From NCBI GenBank assembly GCA_030527185.1, contig JAUNBF010000001.1, positions 1 through 64,000 of the forward strand: a DNA stretch of 64,000 bases, in the 5' to 3' direction. This stretch comes from Planctomycetia bacterium (lineage in GTDB: Bacteria; Planctomycetota; Planctomycetia; Pirellulales; Thermoguttaceae). Below the pieces are notes generated by a model. The model saw only the letters and a program-made list of their open reading frames with translations, made no database searches and had not been told where the DNA came from. Below are positions 42,949 through 55,200 of the stretch, one piece after another (the first letter of the stretch is position 1; each line of letters starts with the position of its first letter). The position numbers were made by a program, and so were the translations under genes.

Positions 42949-45870
42949 CTATCGGGAGAGTGCCTCCAACGCCTCCGCCACCTTCGCACGATGCTCATAA
43001 ATGGGCTGGGGCGAAGTGGAGAATTCGGTCATACTCTGCGTGATTCCTGCGGGCACTTCCAGAAGCGGCGCGTATCGAGCTTTTTCTTCCGGTGTGGCCT
43101 TTTTCAGCTTTTCCTGCAAGAGATAGAGCATTTCGTAATCCTCAATCCCTTCCCGCAACAAGGCCAGGCGGATGGAGGGGACGGGAAGGTCGAAATTGGG
43201 CGTTTTACTCGGTGTGGCACAGGAGAGCGGCGGGTAATAAAGCCGTCCGTCGCCATTTCCCCAAAAACGTTTGGTGCCTTTGGGAACGGAGTAGCCACTG
43301 ACATACGACATCGGGTCTTCGTAAGGATTCTGCGGTTGGTTCAGGTCGGGAAACGCGGTGTTGGAAGTCCAGTAGTTGGAAGTCCAGATCAGAATCCCTT
43401 TCACGTCGTATTTCCACGTCTGCCAGAGCCAGGTTCGCATTTCGACGGCACTGTGGTCGATGAACTCGGTACAATACGGTGCGTGCGGCCAGCAGCAGAC
43501 GTACCACCAGAATCGTTCCCCTTTCGCCTTGCAGAGTTTGGCCTCTTCCTCGGAGAAATTGGGCGTCACGGGGCACCAAATATCGACTTTCCCCAAGGCA
43601 TTTTCCGCAATCGTTTTCACCGACGGCTCTTCCGTGAGCATCGTGGGAAGGTCGGGGGCGTACTTCTTGATCAGATTCATGCCGTCGCGGACAAACTCGT
43701 AATCTTTGGCGTCCGGTTCGTCGAACCAGTAAATGTAAGCCAGATCGAGCCACCCTTTTTCACGCAGGTGGGACTCGATTTGCCGTACCATGCTGGAAAA
43801 CATCGCCTGAAATTCGGGCGTATCTTCGCCATATCCCTGAATGGATGGGCCACTGCGTTCATGGAACGTTCCCCAACCCATACCGGGAAGGCGAAGTTGT
43901 ATGCCGGTGAAGTGGAATTTTTCCAAAACCCGTTCCATCTCCCGGTCGAATCGCTCAAAGTCGATTTTCGCGTGGGAATTTTCCGGCTTTTCCTTATCCA
44001 CGACAAACGAGATGGAATACTCATCCATCGGCGTCGGTTTGTAGGGACTGATACGGTAATCACTCATCAGTTGGAAGTAAAGTTCGTTGATTTTTCGCTT
44101 GTCCTCTTCCGAAGTGACACCATGATACCACCAGGAGGTTCCTGGACTGAAACCAAACGCGGTTTCAACGTGGTTTCTTTTCGGGAGGTCGAAATTCCAA
44201 ACTCGCAACTGAATCGGCACCTCTTCCGTTTGCGTTCCTTCCGACGATTGGAATGTCAGACGCATCACCGTCGAATAATCACCGGCAGGCGTTCCCGATG
44301 GGATGGAAAACGTAATCCAAAGCGGGAAATTCTGCCCAGCTTCCAACCTGGCAGGAAGCGACAGAGGTGGAAGGGCATCGGGATAAAAATCGTTGACGCC
44401 TGTGGAATCGGTGGGATTTTCCACAAAGTGGTAGTAAACCTGGCGCAAATCGATATTTTCCGCAGAAATTTGGTCTCCGGCAGCATTTTTCAAAGGGGTG
44501 AATGTGACGGACTGGAGCGTTTCCTGAACATTCGGTCGTCGCACGATCTGAATCGATTCGCGATCGTTACGGGCGGCAAAAAGCTGGCAGAAAGTTCCTT
44601 TTTGGGTTGGCGTTCGGCGACGTGGTGTCACTTTCCAAGTCGCTTCGCACCACCAGAGAGAACCGTTGGAATCGTCTCCCGACAGAGCATAACCGAAGTC
44701 TTCCCGGTAGTAGTCGGAAACGTAGTAACGGCAGCGAACGGTGGATTGGCACGCTTTTCCTGCCGGATTTTTCCAGTCGATCGTCTTCTCAAAGAACTGT
44801 TCGCCAGGAATCGTTTTCGGCAAATCCGCCACTGCCGGGACGGGGAAACCTGGTTCGCCGCGGAGGAGTTCCCAGAAATAGGTATTTCCTTTCTCGGTCA
44901 GCGTCTGTGTTCCAGGAGGCACATTTTCGGCATTCTCAGTCTCTTGAGGAGCCAGAAAACCGGTCCATCGCAGGGAGTACAACTGCAAACTCCCTTCATC
45001 CGGCTGCGAAAAACGGATCCAGAGCGTCGGAATTCCCTTTTCCCACGCCGGGAGAGCGGTTTCGAGCGAACCGACTCCTTCCAGTTTCCCCAGAAGCGTC
45101 CAGTTTTCTCCATCGGGAGAGGTCTCCACCAGCAACGTTCCGCCCGTATGGTACCCGACCGAACATTGGAACGTTCCCCCGAAGAAACGCCCGGAATCAC
45201 GTTGCGGCGCGTCGAAACGGTACGTCAGCGAACTGTTTTTTCCAAAACACCAACGATGGGTGTTGTACCAGACTCGCACATCGGCCAACGATCGGCTGTA
45301 ATTTCCCGTCTCGTGACCCCAGCGTGAAACGAACGAATACGTCTTTTCTCCAGGAGCGTAAAATTCGTCCGCGCTCAATCCATTGTCGGCAAAGCCAGGC
45401 GTTGCTTCCAATAACTCGACTTCCGCAAACTGGAGCGTTCCGGCAATTCTCCACTGTCCCAAGCGAATGGTCCCTTCGGTACGGTTGTTCGGGATTTGGA
45501 AAGTGAGGGAGAAGGTTTTCCATTCATTGGTAATCGGAATGTCGAAATTGGCAAAGTCCATTCCGGTCATTCCCCCTCCCGAACCTGCTGTGCGACGGGC
45601 TTTGAAACGCAAAATTCCCACATTTTTATTTTCCCTTATTTTTTCCACCGATACACCAGGCAACATCCAGGCATTGCTGTACGTGCCATCTCCGGTAATT
45701 TCCAGCACGGTTCCGGTAACGCCTTCCACAGAGGAAATTTTTCGACCCGCGTGGTTGTTGAGCTTCCAGTCCGAGGCTCCTAAATCAAAACGCTGCACCT
45801 CGGCCAGGAGGGAGGTGGGGAGGATGAGCAGAAGGAACGCGGCCATCTGCCAAAGTTGGGGGTGTTTCAT
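42949..45870 (-). CDS. DUF4091 glycoside-hydrolase-like secreted protein
   Basis: 973 residues. The ATG at 45870 has AGGAG 8 bases upstream and opens a signal peptide (MKHPQLWQMAAFLLLILPTSLLAE). Residues 25-190 form a beta-sandwich (carbohydrate-binding-like). A discoidin-like domain follows (about 190-320; SFVSRWGHETGNYS). The C-terminal half is a TIM barrel ending in the DUF4091 domain: IYWFDEPDAKDYEFVRDG with the probable catalytic Glu, WWYVCCWPHAPYCT, GILIWTSNYW, and LREGIEDYEMLYLLQ near the end. The family is assigned to glycan breakdown and occurs widely in gut Bacteroidota, Lentisphaerota and Planctomycetota. Substrate unknown. Confidence 0.85.
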   Translation of the reverse strand: MKHPQLWQMAAFLLLILPTSLLAEVQRFDLGASDWKLNNHAGRKISSVEGVTGTVLEITGDGTYSNAWMLPGVSVEKIRENKNVGILRFKARRTAGSGGGMTGMDFANFDIPITNEWKTFSLTFQIPNNRTEGTIRLGQWRIAGTLQFAEVELLEATPGFADNGLSADEFYAPGEKTYSFVSRWGHETGNYSRSLADVRVWYNTHRWCFGKNSSLTYRFDAPQRDSGRFFGGTFQCSVGYHTGGTLLVETSPDGENWTLLGKLEGVGSLETALPAWEKGIPTLWIRFSQPDEGSLQLYSLRWTGFLAPQETENAENVPPGTQTLTEKGNTYFWELLRGEPGFPVPAVADLPKTIPGEQFFEKTIDWKNPAGKACQSTVRCRYYVSDYYREDFGYALSGDDSNGSLWWCEATWKVTPRRRTPTQKGTFCQLFAARNDRESIQIVRRPNVQETLQSVTFTPLKNAAGDQISAENIDLRQVYYHFVENPTDSTGVNDFYPDALPPLSLPARLEAGQNFPLWITFSIPSGTPAGDYSTVMRLTFQSSEGTQTEEVPIQLRVWNFDLPKRNHVETAFGFSPGTSWWYHGVTSEEDKRKINELYFQLMSDYRISPYKPTPMDEYSISFVVDKEKPENSHAKIDFERFDREMERVLEKFHFTGIQLRLPGMGWGTFHERSGPSIQGYGEDTPEFQAMFSSMVRQIESHLREKGWLDLAYIYWFDEPDAKDYEFVRDGMNLIKKYAPDLPTMLTEEPSVKTIAENALGKVDIWCPVTPNFSEEEAKLCKAKGERFWWYVCCWPHAPYCTEFIDHSAVEMRTWLWQTWKYDVKGILIWTSNYWTSNTAFPDLNQPQNPYEDPMSYVSGYSVPKGTKRFWGNGDGRLYYPPLSCATPSKTPNFDLPVPSIRLALLREGIEDYEMLYLLQEKLKKATPEEKARYAPLLEVPAGITQSMTEFSTSPQPIYEHRAKVAEALEALSR

Positions 45871-46274
45871 GGGAGAACTCCTTGATTTTCCTGAAATTAA
45901 CAAAAACAACGTTGTGGGGGAGAGATTTCTTTCGTGAATTCCATTCAGGAACATTTTATCATGATTCCGTTTTTCCATTTTTCAGAAAAAAAGAAATCAC
46001 GGGGAACCTTTCGGGAATCGGAAATCGTGTCTCCGATTATTTTAACGGATGGCGGGGAAAATCACAACCCCCCAAGGTGAAAGAAAGGAAACAATTTTAG
46101 AAAATCCCCGTAAGACGCTCGAGAAATGGAAATCAGGACACCTTTCCAGAAATGGCAATATGTGAAATTTTGTTACGGTTATTCCCAACTTTCTATTTTT
46201 TGGTATGATAGGAGAAATTGGCGGGCTGATGGATGCGGTTAAAATGGGGTGGAAAAACTCAAGAAGGAGAGAAT
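45871..46274. other. Divergent intergenic region upstream of the synthase cluster
   Basis: No gene. The minus-strand start region of the DUF4091 gene lies at its left. On the plus strand an extended -10 element, TGGTATGAT (46202-46209), lacks a clear -35 and may drive the synthase operon. AGAAGGAGAG before 46275 is its ribosome site. No regulator-type palindrome was recognised. Confidence 0.4.
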
Positions 46275-49200
46275 ATGAAGCATATTGATGAAGCTCTGGC
46301 GGTGATTGGTTCGGCGTGTTATCTTCCTGGAGCAGATTCTGTGGAGTCGTTCTGGAAAAATCTTGAAACGGAGGTTCATGTTCTGGAGACCATTCCCGAA
46401 GAGCGGTTTCGGTCGTCGATTTATCTGGCACCGAAAGCGGGAACGTTGGGGAAAAGCCATGCCCGAATTGCCGGACTGATTGATTTTGAGGCCTTCATGC
46501 GGCAAAAAGTCCCTTCTCTTCTGGAGGAATTGCAAAAAAAAGGTGTCCCCGCGGAATCGGTTTCCCAAGATAAAGGAATGCTTCTATGCCTTTACACAGC
46601 CATGGAAGCTCTGCGGTCGGCAGGCTGGAATCCATGTGATTTGCCCTCGCGAGAAATTTCGACTTATCTGGGGATTGTCAATTGTACCGACGTTTCGCTA
46701 TACGATTTACTTTACGACGCTTTTCCCGCCTGTATCGAACGGTTGGGACAGATTCCCGAACTGCGGGACTCGATTCATCGGGGGGAAAAGGCGGGGATTT
46801 TTCAAGATTATCGGGAGTCTTTGGAATCGAAACGAAGTCGTCATACCGTAGGAAGGGGGGAAGACTACGATTCCAGCCCTCACCGTGTGGCACGCCACAT
46901 CCATCAGGTGTTGGGGTTGCGGGGGATGGTGATGGGATTTGACAATGCCTGTTCATCCTCCTTGGTTTCCCTGTCGCTGGCGCAGCACTATTTTCGGGAA
47001 CACCCGCAAGGATATGCTCTGGTAGGGGGAATCAGCTACTACGTCTATACCGGTTCCATCCATTTTTCCGCCGCACACGCGAATTCTGCCCGTGGTTCCT
47101 TTCCCATGGATGACCGTGCGGAAGGATTGGTGCAGGGGGAAGGTTGTGCCTTTTCCCTGGTGCGTCCTTTGCGGCAGGCGTTGGAGGCGGGAGATACGAT
47201 TTTGGGAATTGTTCGTGGGGTGGGAGTTTCCTCCGATGGAAAAGGAAAAACACTTTGGGCACCCTTGGTGGAAGGGCAGAAACTGGCGATTGAACGTGCT
47301 CTGGAAGCCGCGGAAGTGGAGGACGCGGAGGAAATTGACCTGATTGAGGCGCACGCCACCAGTACGCGGTTGGGAGACGCGACCGAATTGAAATCGTTGT
47401 GTGAAGTCTTGCGGGAGAAGCGGAAAAGTTCGGCTCCGATTCCGATTACCAGCGTCAAAGCGAACATCGGCCATATTCTGGAAGCGGCGGGAATGGCAAG
47501 TTTGATCAAGACTTTGGAAGGACTTCGGCGGGAAGTCCGTCTGCCGCAAACGCATTTTGAACAGCCAAATTCGCAATTTGACTGGGAACATTCGCCTTTT
47601 GTGGTACCTCAGGAAAAAATGCCGTGGAAGATTTCTCCGACGCGGGGACGCCAGGCGATTGTGGAAGCGTTCGGTATTGGAGGTTTGAACGCTTCGGTTT
47701 TGGTGGAAGGGGCGGAATCCGCGTGTAAATTAGGAGAGAAGATTGCCCGGAAAGGAAAAAAACATGCTCCTATTCCTGTGGCGGTGGTGGGAAAGGGATG
47801 CGTTCTTCCGCAGGCATTCGATTGGGAGACGCTGGAAACACTTTGGCGGGAAAATCGTTCGGCACTTTCCGATGTGGCGGCATCACGGGAGGATTGGATG
47901 ATTTCGGCGGAAACGCAAGCCAAAATGCGTCAGGCCGGGTTGAAAAAAATGGGACTGGTGGAAGGGTATACCTACGATTGGAAACGGCACCATATCCCAC
48001 CGAAACAGATTGCTCTGGCCAATCCTCTGCAATTCATGATTCTCGGAGCGGTGGATCAGGCCGCTGCGGAAGTCGGATTTTCCGAATCGTTGCGTGAAAT
48101 GGAAATGTCGAAAAAGAGTGGGAATCGAGAACGGACGGCGGTTGTGGTGGGATGTCGGACAGATTCGGATTTCAACAATGTTTTGGGTGTGGTATTGGCA
48201 CTGCCGGAGATTCTGGAAGGGATTCGCCAGGAGGGACGAAAAAAAGGCTGGACGGAAGAAGAGGTGGAAACCTTGGTGAAAGAACTGGAAAAGGGATTTT
48301 ACCAGACGTACACGGCACTGAAGGATGAGACGGGAGGATTCACGATCAGTACGCTGGCGTCGCGGATTTCCAAAACGTATGATTTGAGAGGAGGGGTTTA
48401 TGCGCTGGATTGTGGGGATGTCTCGTCGCTGGCGGCGTTGTATCAGGGGTATGCGTTGATTCAGTCGGGAGAAGTGGACACCGTTTTTGTGGCGGCGGGA
48501 TACCGTTCTTTGCGGAAGCATGGATTGGACTGGCTACAGAAACAAAACCTTCAGGCACCGGTTCCGGCGGAAGGGGCGATGGCGGTGGTTCTGAAACGTT
48601 ACGACTTGGCGAAAGAGGAGGGAAATCGGATTTGGGGGATACTGGATGGAGTGGAGGGACGGATGGTTCCTGAGGTGGCGGAAGGGACGATAAGTCCGGG
48701 AGAGGTTTTCCAAACCATACGGCGGGAAATGGAGAAACGAAGTGCCTTGCGTTGGAAAGACCCCCGGTTATCTTCCTGGGAACGAACGCTGGAGCCGGAC
48801 GCGGAGGAAGGTTATCAAATGGAACGGCTGTTTGGCAATTTGCGGCCACTGCGGGGAATGGTTCACTGGATGGAACAATTATGTGGCGGAAATTCCGAGA
48901 AGCCGGAGGTGGGTTGGCTCCAGCAGTGGGATGCGGAAGGGATGTTTTACCGGGTGAGTTGGATGAATGAGGCGGCCTGGCAGGTTTGTCGCAAAGAAGA
49001 AAAGGTTGGTTTTCAGAAGGAGGAAAAAAAGTTGCCGCGAACGATGGTTTCAGGAATGTCCCGACAACGGGGAAAAGTGGTTTTTCTGTTTCCAGGGCAG
49101 GGGTCTCAGTATCCGGGAATGTTGGGGGATTGGTTGGACTGGCCTTCGCTGCGGGAATTGGTTCAGGAACTGAACGAAGATTTGGTTTTAGGCGGTTTTC

Positions 49201-52200
49201 CCGACTGCCGAACACTCCTGCAAACGGAAGGCGACCGATTGGGGAAAGACCTGTTCCGAACGCAACTTTCCCTGCTGGTTGCGGATACCTTGCTGGCACG
49301 GTACTTACGGGAAAAGGAAATCGTGCCGGAGATGGTTTTGGGGCATTCCTACGGCGAATATCCTGCCCTGGTGGCGGCGGAAATGGGGACATTTGCCCAG
49401 GCCGCTTACGTGACACAAAGACGCTGTGAGGTTTTGGAGAGTTATTTGCGGAATTTCTCCCCAAATATCCGTACCGGGATGCTTTCCACGGATGCTTCGG
49501 AAGAGAAAATCGCTCGCGTGATTCGGGAAGTGGATTCGCGGGGAGAGGAGGTTTTTATTTCCAATCGAAACAGTTTTCGACAGACGATTCTTTCGGGAGT
49601 TTATCCAAAATTATTGGAAGTGGAGAAAATCCTTCGCGCGGAAAAACAGATGACACAGATACTTCCTGTTCCCGCGGCGTTTCATTCTCCGTTATTGCGG
49701 GGAATGTGCGAGTCCTTTGAAAAAGCGTTGGAAGGAATCCGATTCCAGTGCCCCAGGTATCCTTTTTTGAGTTCGGTGACAGGTCATTTGGAAGCGGACC
49801 CGGAATTGGTTCGTCAGAATCTGATTCTTCAGATGACTCGGCCCGTCGATTTTGTGGCGATGATTCAAAAAGCCTACCGACTGGGTGGACGGCATTTTGT
49901 AGAGGTAGGGCCGAAAAAGGTTTTGACAAACTTGGCTCGTCAGATTTTGGCGGAGTATGCCGATGTGACATTCCACGTCCTGGATTCGGGAAAGGCGGAG
50001 GAAGAAACGATGGAAAAAGTCTGCCGGGAAATTCGCGACGCGGGTAACGCAAGAAAGGAAAAAGAGGAGAAAACGATGAAGCCTCGGGACGAAATCGTTT
50101 TGTCGGGAACCTCTTCGCTGATCATTGGCAAGGTGGGGGGAAGTCCGTATGAAATGGGGTATCAGTATGGTTTGACCAATGCGGAAGAAATTCGGCGAGT
50201 CTTACGACGTTATGCGGATATGGCCTTGTCGTATGCGGAAAAATGGTTGCCTTCCATTCCATCGATGGAACCGGAAATGCTGAAAGTTCGTTTTACGGAA
50301 GAGGGTTGGGAAGAATTGCGGGGAATGGCTCATGGGGCGAAAGTTTCGTTGGAAATGTTGGTGCGTCATCATGGAAATTTGTTGATGGTGGAAGAAAATC
50401 GTCTTCCGGTGATCACACCCTTGACGACAGAAACGACGTTTCCATCCGATGTCCGCCATTCCCCTTCCAGCCAGATGATCAGTGGTTGTGTTCAATTTGC
50501 CGGAAGAACGCCGGAGGGAATTTTTCTGCACGGAGGCAACATTGATGTCCCTTTTAAACGTCTTACCCCGGAAACGTTGTCCTGCCATTTGCTCATACGC
50601 CGACCGACAGGCAAAATTCCCTACGCTTGCCTCGTGCTGTCAGGAATGTTGGGAAGTTTGGGGGGAATCAACGCGTGTGGATTATGTGTTTCCAGCTGTA
50701 CGTTACTCGATTATTCCCGAATGGATGGCGGAAAAGTTCGACCGTTCCATGAGATGATTGTGGTGAGAATATTGAGTGAATGTTCCTGTATCACGGAGGC
50801 TCTGGAACTTTTGAAAGAGATCGGGGGCGTTCATGGTGGTTGGTCAATGCTTCTCTCAGAAACGACCACGGGAAAATTGACGTTGGTGGAGTATTGCCAG
50901 GAAATGATGGAAGTTCGCGAAAATCTCCCCTGGTTGGTGCAGAGTAATCATAGTCAGCTGTTGGTGCGGAAATATCCTCACGGTGGGTTGCCGGTACCGG
51001 AACACTCGCGAACGCGAGGGAATCGATTGCGGGATTTGCTAACACATCAGGGTGAAGCCCAGGGATTGGCCTGGGAACCTCGTCAGATTTTTGCTGCTTT
51101 GCGTGATACCTGTTCTCCCCAGCGAGAAAAGGAAATTCCAGGAATTTGCCGGACGATTGACATGGTTTTGCGGGCGGATAATGTCTGTTCCTGGATGTAC
51201 AATGCTCAGTCGCAAACGTTGATGATGGCGTGTACCGAGGATAATCGTCTTGCGGAGGATGATCAGGCTTTGTGGGAGGAAATCTCGCTACGGAAATTGT
51301 TTCCTGAATTTTTGTCGCTGAAGAAGGAGTGCGTTTCTGAAAAGCAAATTTCGTATCCAGGTTTCTCAAAATCGTGTTCCATCCCGGAAATTGCCAAACT
51401 GGATTACGAAGAGTATGCTCAAAAACGAGAAGCGTATTCGGCAAAGGAAGAAGAGACCGTGCGTTGGGTCGATTGCCTGGTGAGAGGGCCGCAACTGGAG
51501 GAATTGCCATCTCCGCGTGAGGGTGGGGTTTTCGTGATTGGCGACGCGATGAATCCGGTGGCCAAAGAGTTGGAAATGTTGTTGGTTGAGCGAGGAAAGA
51601 AAGTCTTGCGTTTTTCTCCTACATTTTCGGATGGACGTTGCAAGCAATCCCAGGAAGTGGAAGAGGAAATACGGACGTTGTGGGAAAAAGAACCTTTTTA
51701 TCAGGTTTTTCTCCTTCCATCCTGGGATACACTGCCTGTCCAGTCCCAGAGACGCCGGGAATATCTGGTGAATGATCTCCTCCCCACCCTTTACCACGCG
51801 TTACAGGAAATTTATCGGATTTTACTCCAACAGGATGCGTTGAAAAAATTGGTGCTGGTTCTGGGAACCCGAATGGGAGGGGACTTAGGTTGGAGCGGTC
51901 GTACGGAGTTTACCGAAGGAGGGGCACTTCTAGGCTGGATGCGGGGATTGTATGTGGAGAATTGTTCCACGTATGGTATCTATCCTATCACCAAACTGGT
52001 CGACTTTGAGGAAAATACTTCGGCGGCGGAAGTGGCGGAGAAATTGTGGCGGGAATCGGGGTATTGGGAAGCGTGGAATATGGTGGGATATACCGAAGGA
52101 GAACGATTTTATCAGGCCATTTTGCCGCACGAGGTACCTGCGGAAGAAGCCTGCCCGGAGATGTTGGAATCGGGGGCGGTCTGGCTGGTTCCGGGGGGCG

Positions 52201-55200
52201 CTCGCGGAATTACCGCCGAGTTGGCGTTGGCATGGGGACGAAAAACCGGGGCAAAACTCCATCTGATCGGTTCCTCTCCTTTCCCGGAAGTGCCGGAAGC
52301 GTGGCGGGGATTGGATCAGGCAGGTATTTCCCTGTTGCGACAAAAGGTTTTTCGTCAGTCCCTTCAGGACGGGAAAAAATCTGTCGAAGTCTGGAGCCAA
52401 ATCGAAAAAATGCTCGAAATAGACCAGAATTTGCGGCAAATGAGTCAGGAAAAGATCGACTGGGAATACCATTGCTGCGACCTTTGTCAACGGGATGAGG
52501 TTTTGCGGATGCTGGAAACGATTCTGAAAAAGGAGAAACGTATCGACGGGATTCTCTACGGGGCAGGGTATGAGAAATCGAGCCGTTTTATTCGGAAAAA
52601 AAGGGAAGACTGGCACAAAACGGTGATGACCAAAGTGGGTGGTTTGGGGACGTTGCTCGACGCGCTGGAAACACGGCCTCCACGGTGGGTGATCGGCATG
52701 GGATCAATTGCGGGACGTTTAGGTTCAAATGGGCAGAGTGATTATGCCATGGCCAATGTTTGGATGGCAAAAATTCTCAATCGTTTTCAGCGAAAAACAG
52801 GTTGTCGCGTCTGTACGTTCCATTGGAATCCGTGGGATGAGGTGGGAATGGCTCTTCGTCCCGAATCCAAAATCATGTTCCAGCGAATGGGAGTTTCGTT
52901 GATGCCTGTTCAGGAAGGGGTGGAGCATTTTCTTCGGGAGATGGCTCAAGGGCTTCCCTGGCCGGAAGTGATTCCGACGACCTTGCGTTTGGGGAAACTC
53001 TATTATCCTCTGGGATTTTTTCCCTTTGAAAAAAAGGAAGAAACGGAAGTTTTGCCGGAAAATTTTTCGACTTCGGCACGCTATGCCCAGTACAATACTT
53101 CGCAGGAGGAATTGCCACCTCATGGAAAAAGAGAGCAGAAAGCATTTCGCTGTCGAATTTGCTGGTATCCTCAGCCTTCGTTACCCTCTGCGGACTGTCA
53201 CTTGTGGAAAGAGTGGCTTTCGGGAAGTGTGTTGATTGTGGGGGAAAATCCGGTCGCCAGGAGATTGGAAGAACGATTGTGCCAGGCGGGAATTCGGGTG
53301 AACCGTTTTTCGCTCCAGCCACAGACTGAAGAGGAAATAGAGGAGCGTTTGCGGGAAATCTGGGAACAGGAACCAGTCGCTCATCTGTTTTGGGTGGCGG
53401 ATGGAGATGTGGAAAAAGAAGGTTGGTGGAAAGGTCGGGAAAAGGGGGAGGAAAATGTGGCATCGCCCAGGTATTCCCCGGAAATGGTGGGGTTTATTCT
53501 GATTCGGAATTTGGCTCGGCGGTTGGGAGAAACGTCGCGGCAGAAGCATTTTTCGATAACGGCGGGAACTTTTCTGGGAGGTGTGAGGGAACATCTCTGC
53601 CCGGAAGACTGGCGGGGAGGATGGATTTCCGGAATGATGAAAGGGCTTCGAGATGAGTGGCATGTCAAGTCACAACTCTATTTACCTTTTTGTATTGTGG
53701 ATCACTCTCTCCAAACACCGACAGAAACCGTGGTGGAACATCTGTTGGGAGAAGCGCAACCCAATATCCTGGCGGTCAGGAAAGGGTGGCATTTACAAAA
53801 ACATCTTCTGGAAGGGAGTACGGAAGGTTGGCAGGGATGGGAATCGTGGAATCCTTTCGATGAGGAGGTGGGATATTCCGAAACGGAGCGTTTTGTACGA
53901 CGAACAGAACCTCAACCTGTAGAAGAAGTGGCGGAAAAACCTCTGGCGGATACGGAAGGAGTCTGGGTATTGGTTGGTGGAACCGGAGGTGTGGTGGGAA
54001 CGATGGGTGTCGCATTGGCAAAAATGCTGAAACCACGAAAAATTTATCTGGTGGGGTTCACGCCTTGGGAATCGGTGGAAGCCCGTTTTTTGGAAATGTC
54101 GGAAAAGGAGTTGGCGCAATTCCGATTGCAGAAAACGCGAGAGTGCCTGCGTTATCAAAAGAGTCCCATGGCATTTTGGAAGAAATTTTGCAAGGCTCTT
54201 TACAAGAATAAACAGATCGAGGCTTTTCGTAAAACGGGTATCGAAGTGGAGTATGCCGTTTGCGATATGCGAAGTCCGCGGGCTGTTCGCGATTGGACGC
54301 GAGAATTGGAAGAAAAAGGAGAGCGTGTTACCGGACTTTTTTACGGTGCCGGATGGAACGGTGTGGATGGAGAATTGCGGACAAAGCCCTTGGCGACGGT
54401 GGAAAACGTGATGACGACGAAGGTGACAGGATTGGCAACCCTGATGGAGACGTTGGAAAACCATCCCTTGAAATTTGTGATTGCTCTGGGATCGGTCAGT
54501 GGACGTTTTGGAGGGAATGGTCAGGTCGATTATACCGCGGCCAATGATACGTTGTCGAAAATCATCCGTTATTGGCGGGGAAAACGACCGGATTGCGCGA
54601 TGAGTTGCCTGGAGTGGGGACCGTGGGATGAAGTGGGAATGGCGGCCAGTATCGATGTCAAAGGGGCGCTCCTGGCAGCCAAAATGGTCTTCCTGTCGCC
54701 TGAAGAGGGAATGGAGCATTTTCTGGAAGAATTTCGACGTGGTTTGCCGGAAGTGGAGGTTTTGTTTTGTCCCTGGAAATATTACAAACGTTTTCAGCCC
54801 GACATTCTCTCCATTCCACGGGAAAAAGAGGCCATTCCATCTTGTAAGGAAACCCCGATTTCCGAAATGCGGATTTTGGGTGAAAATGCCGACGCGCGAG
54901 CATTGCGACAAAAAATGGAAGGAAAATCGGGAAAGGGATTTTTACCTGTGGTGATGTTGGGACGGGATGAGGATTGGACACGTCCCATGCGAGAAAGCCA
55001 ACGTCGGTTTCGGCGTGAGAAAATCCACCGATGGACGTTGGATCAGCTTCGATTTTGGAAAAAGGAGGGGATTCGGAAACTCTTTTTGCCTGCGGGAGAA
55101 ACGCCGGAAAAGGATTTTTGGCAAGATTGGGTTCAGGAGGCGAAAAAAATCATTCCTGAAATAAAAACGGAGGTTTTTTCCTGGAAAGATTCCCCGGAAA

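Noticed and set aside
42925-45327. 800-codon open frame antisense to the DUF4091 gene
   Set aside because: The minus-strand protein has clear domains and a signal peptide; the plus frame has none.
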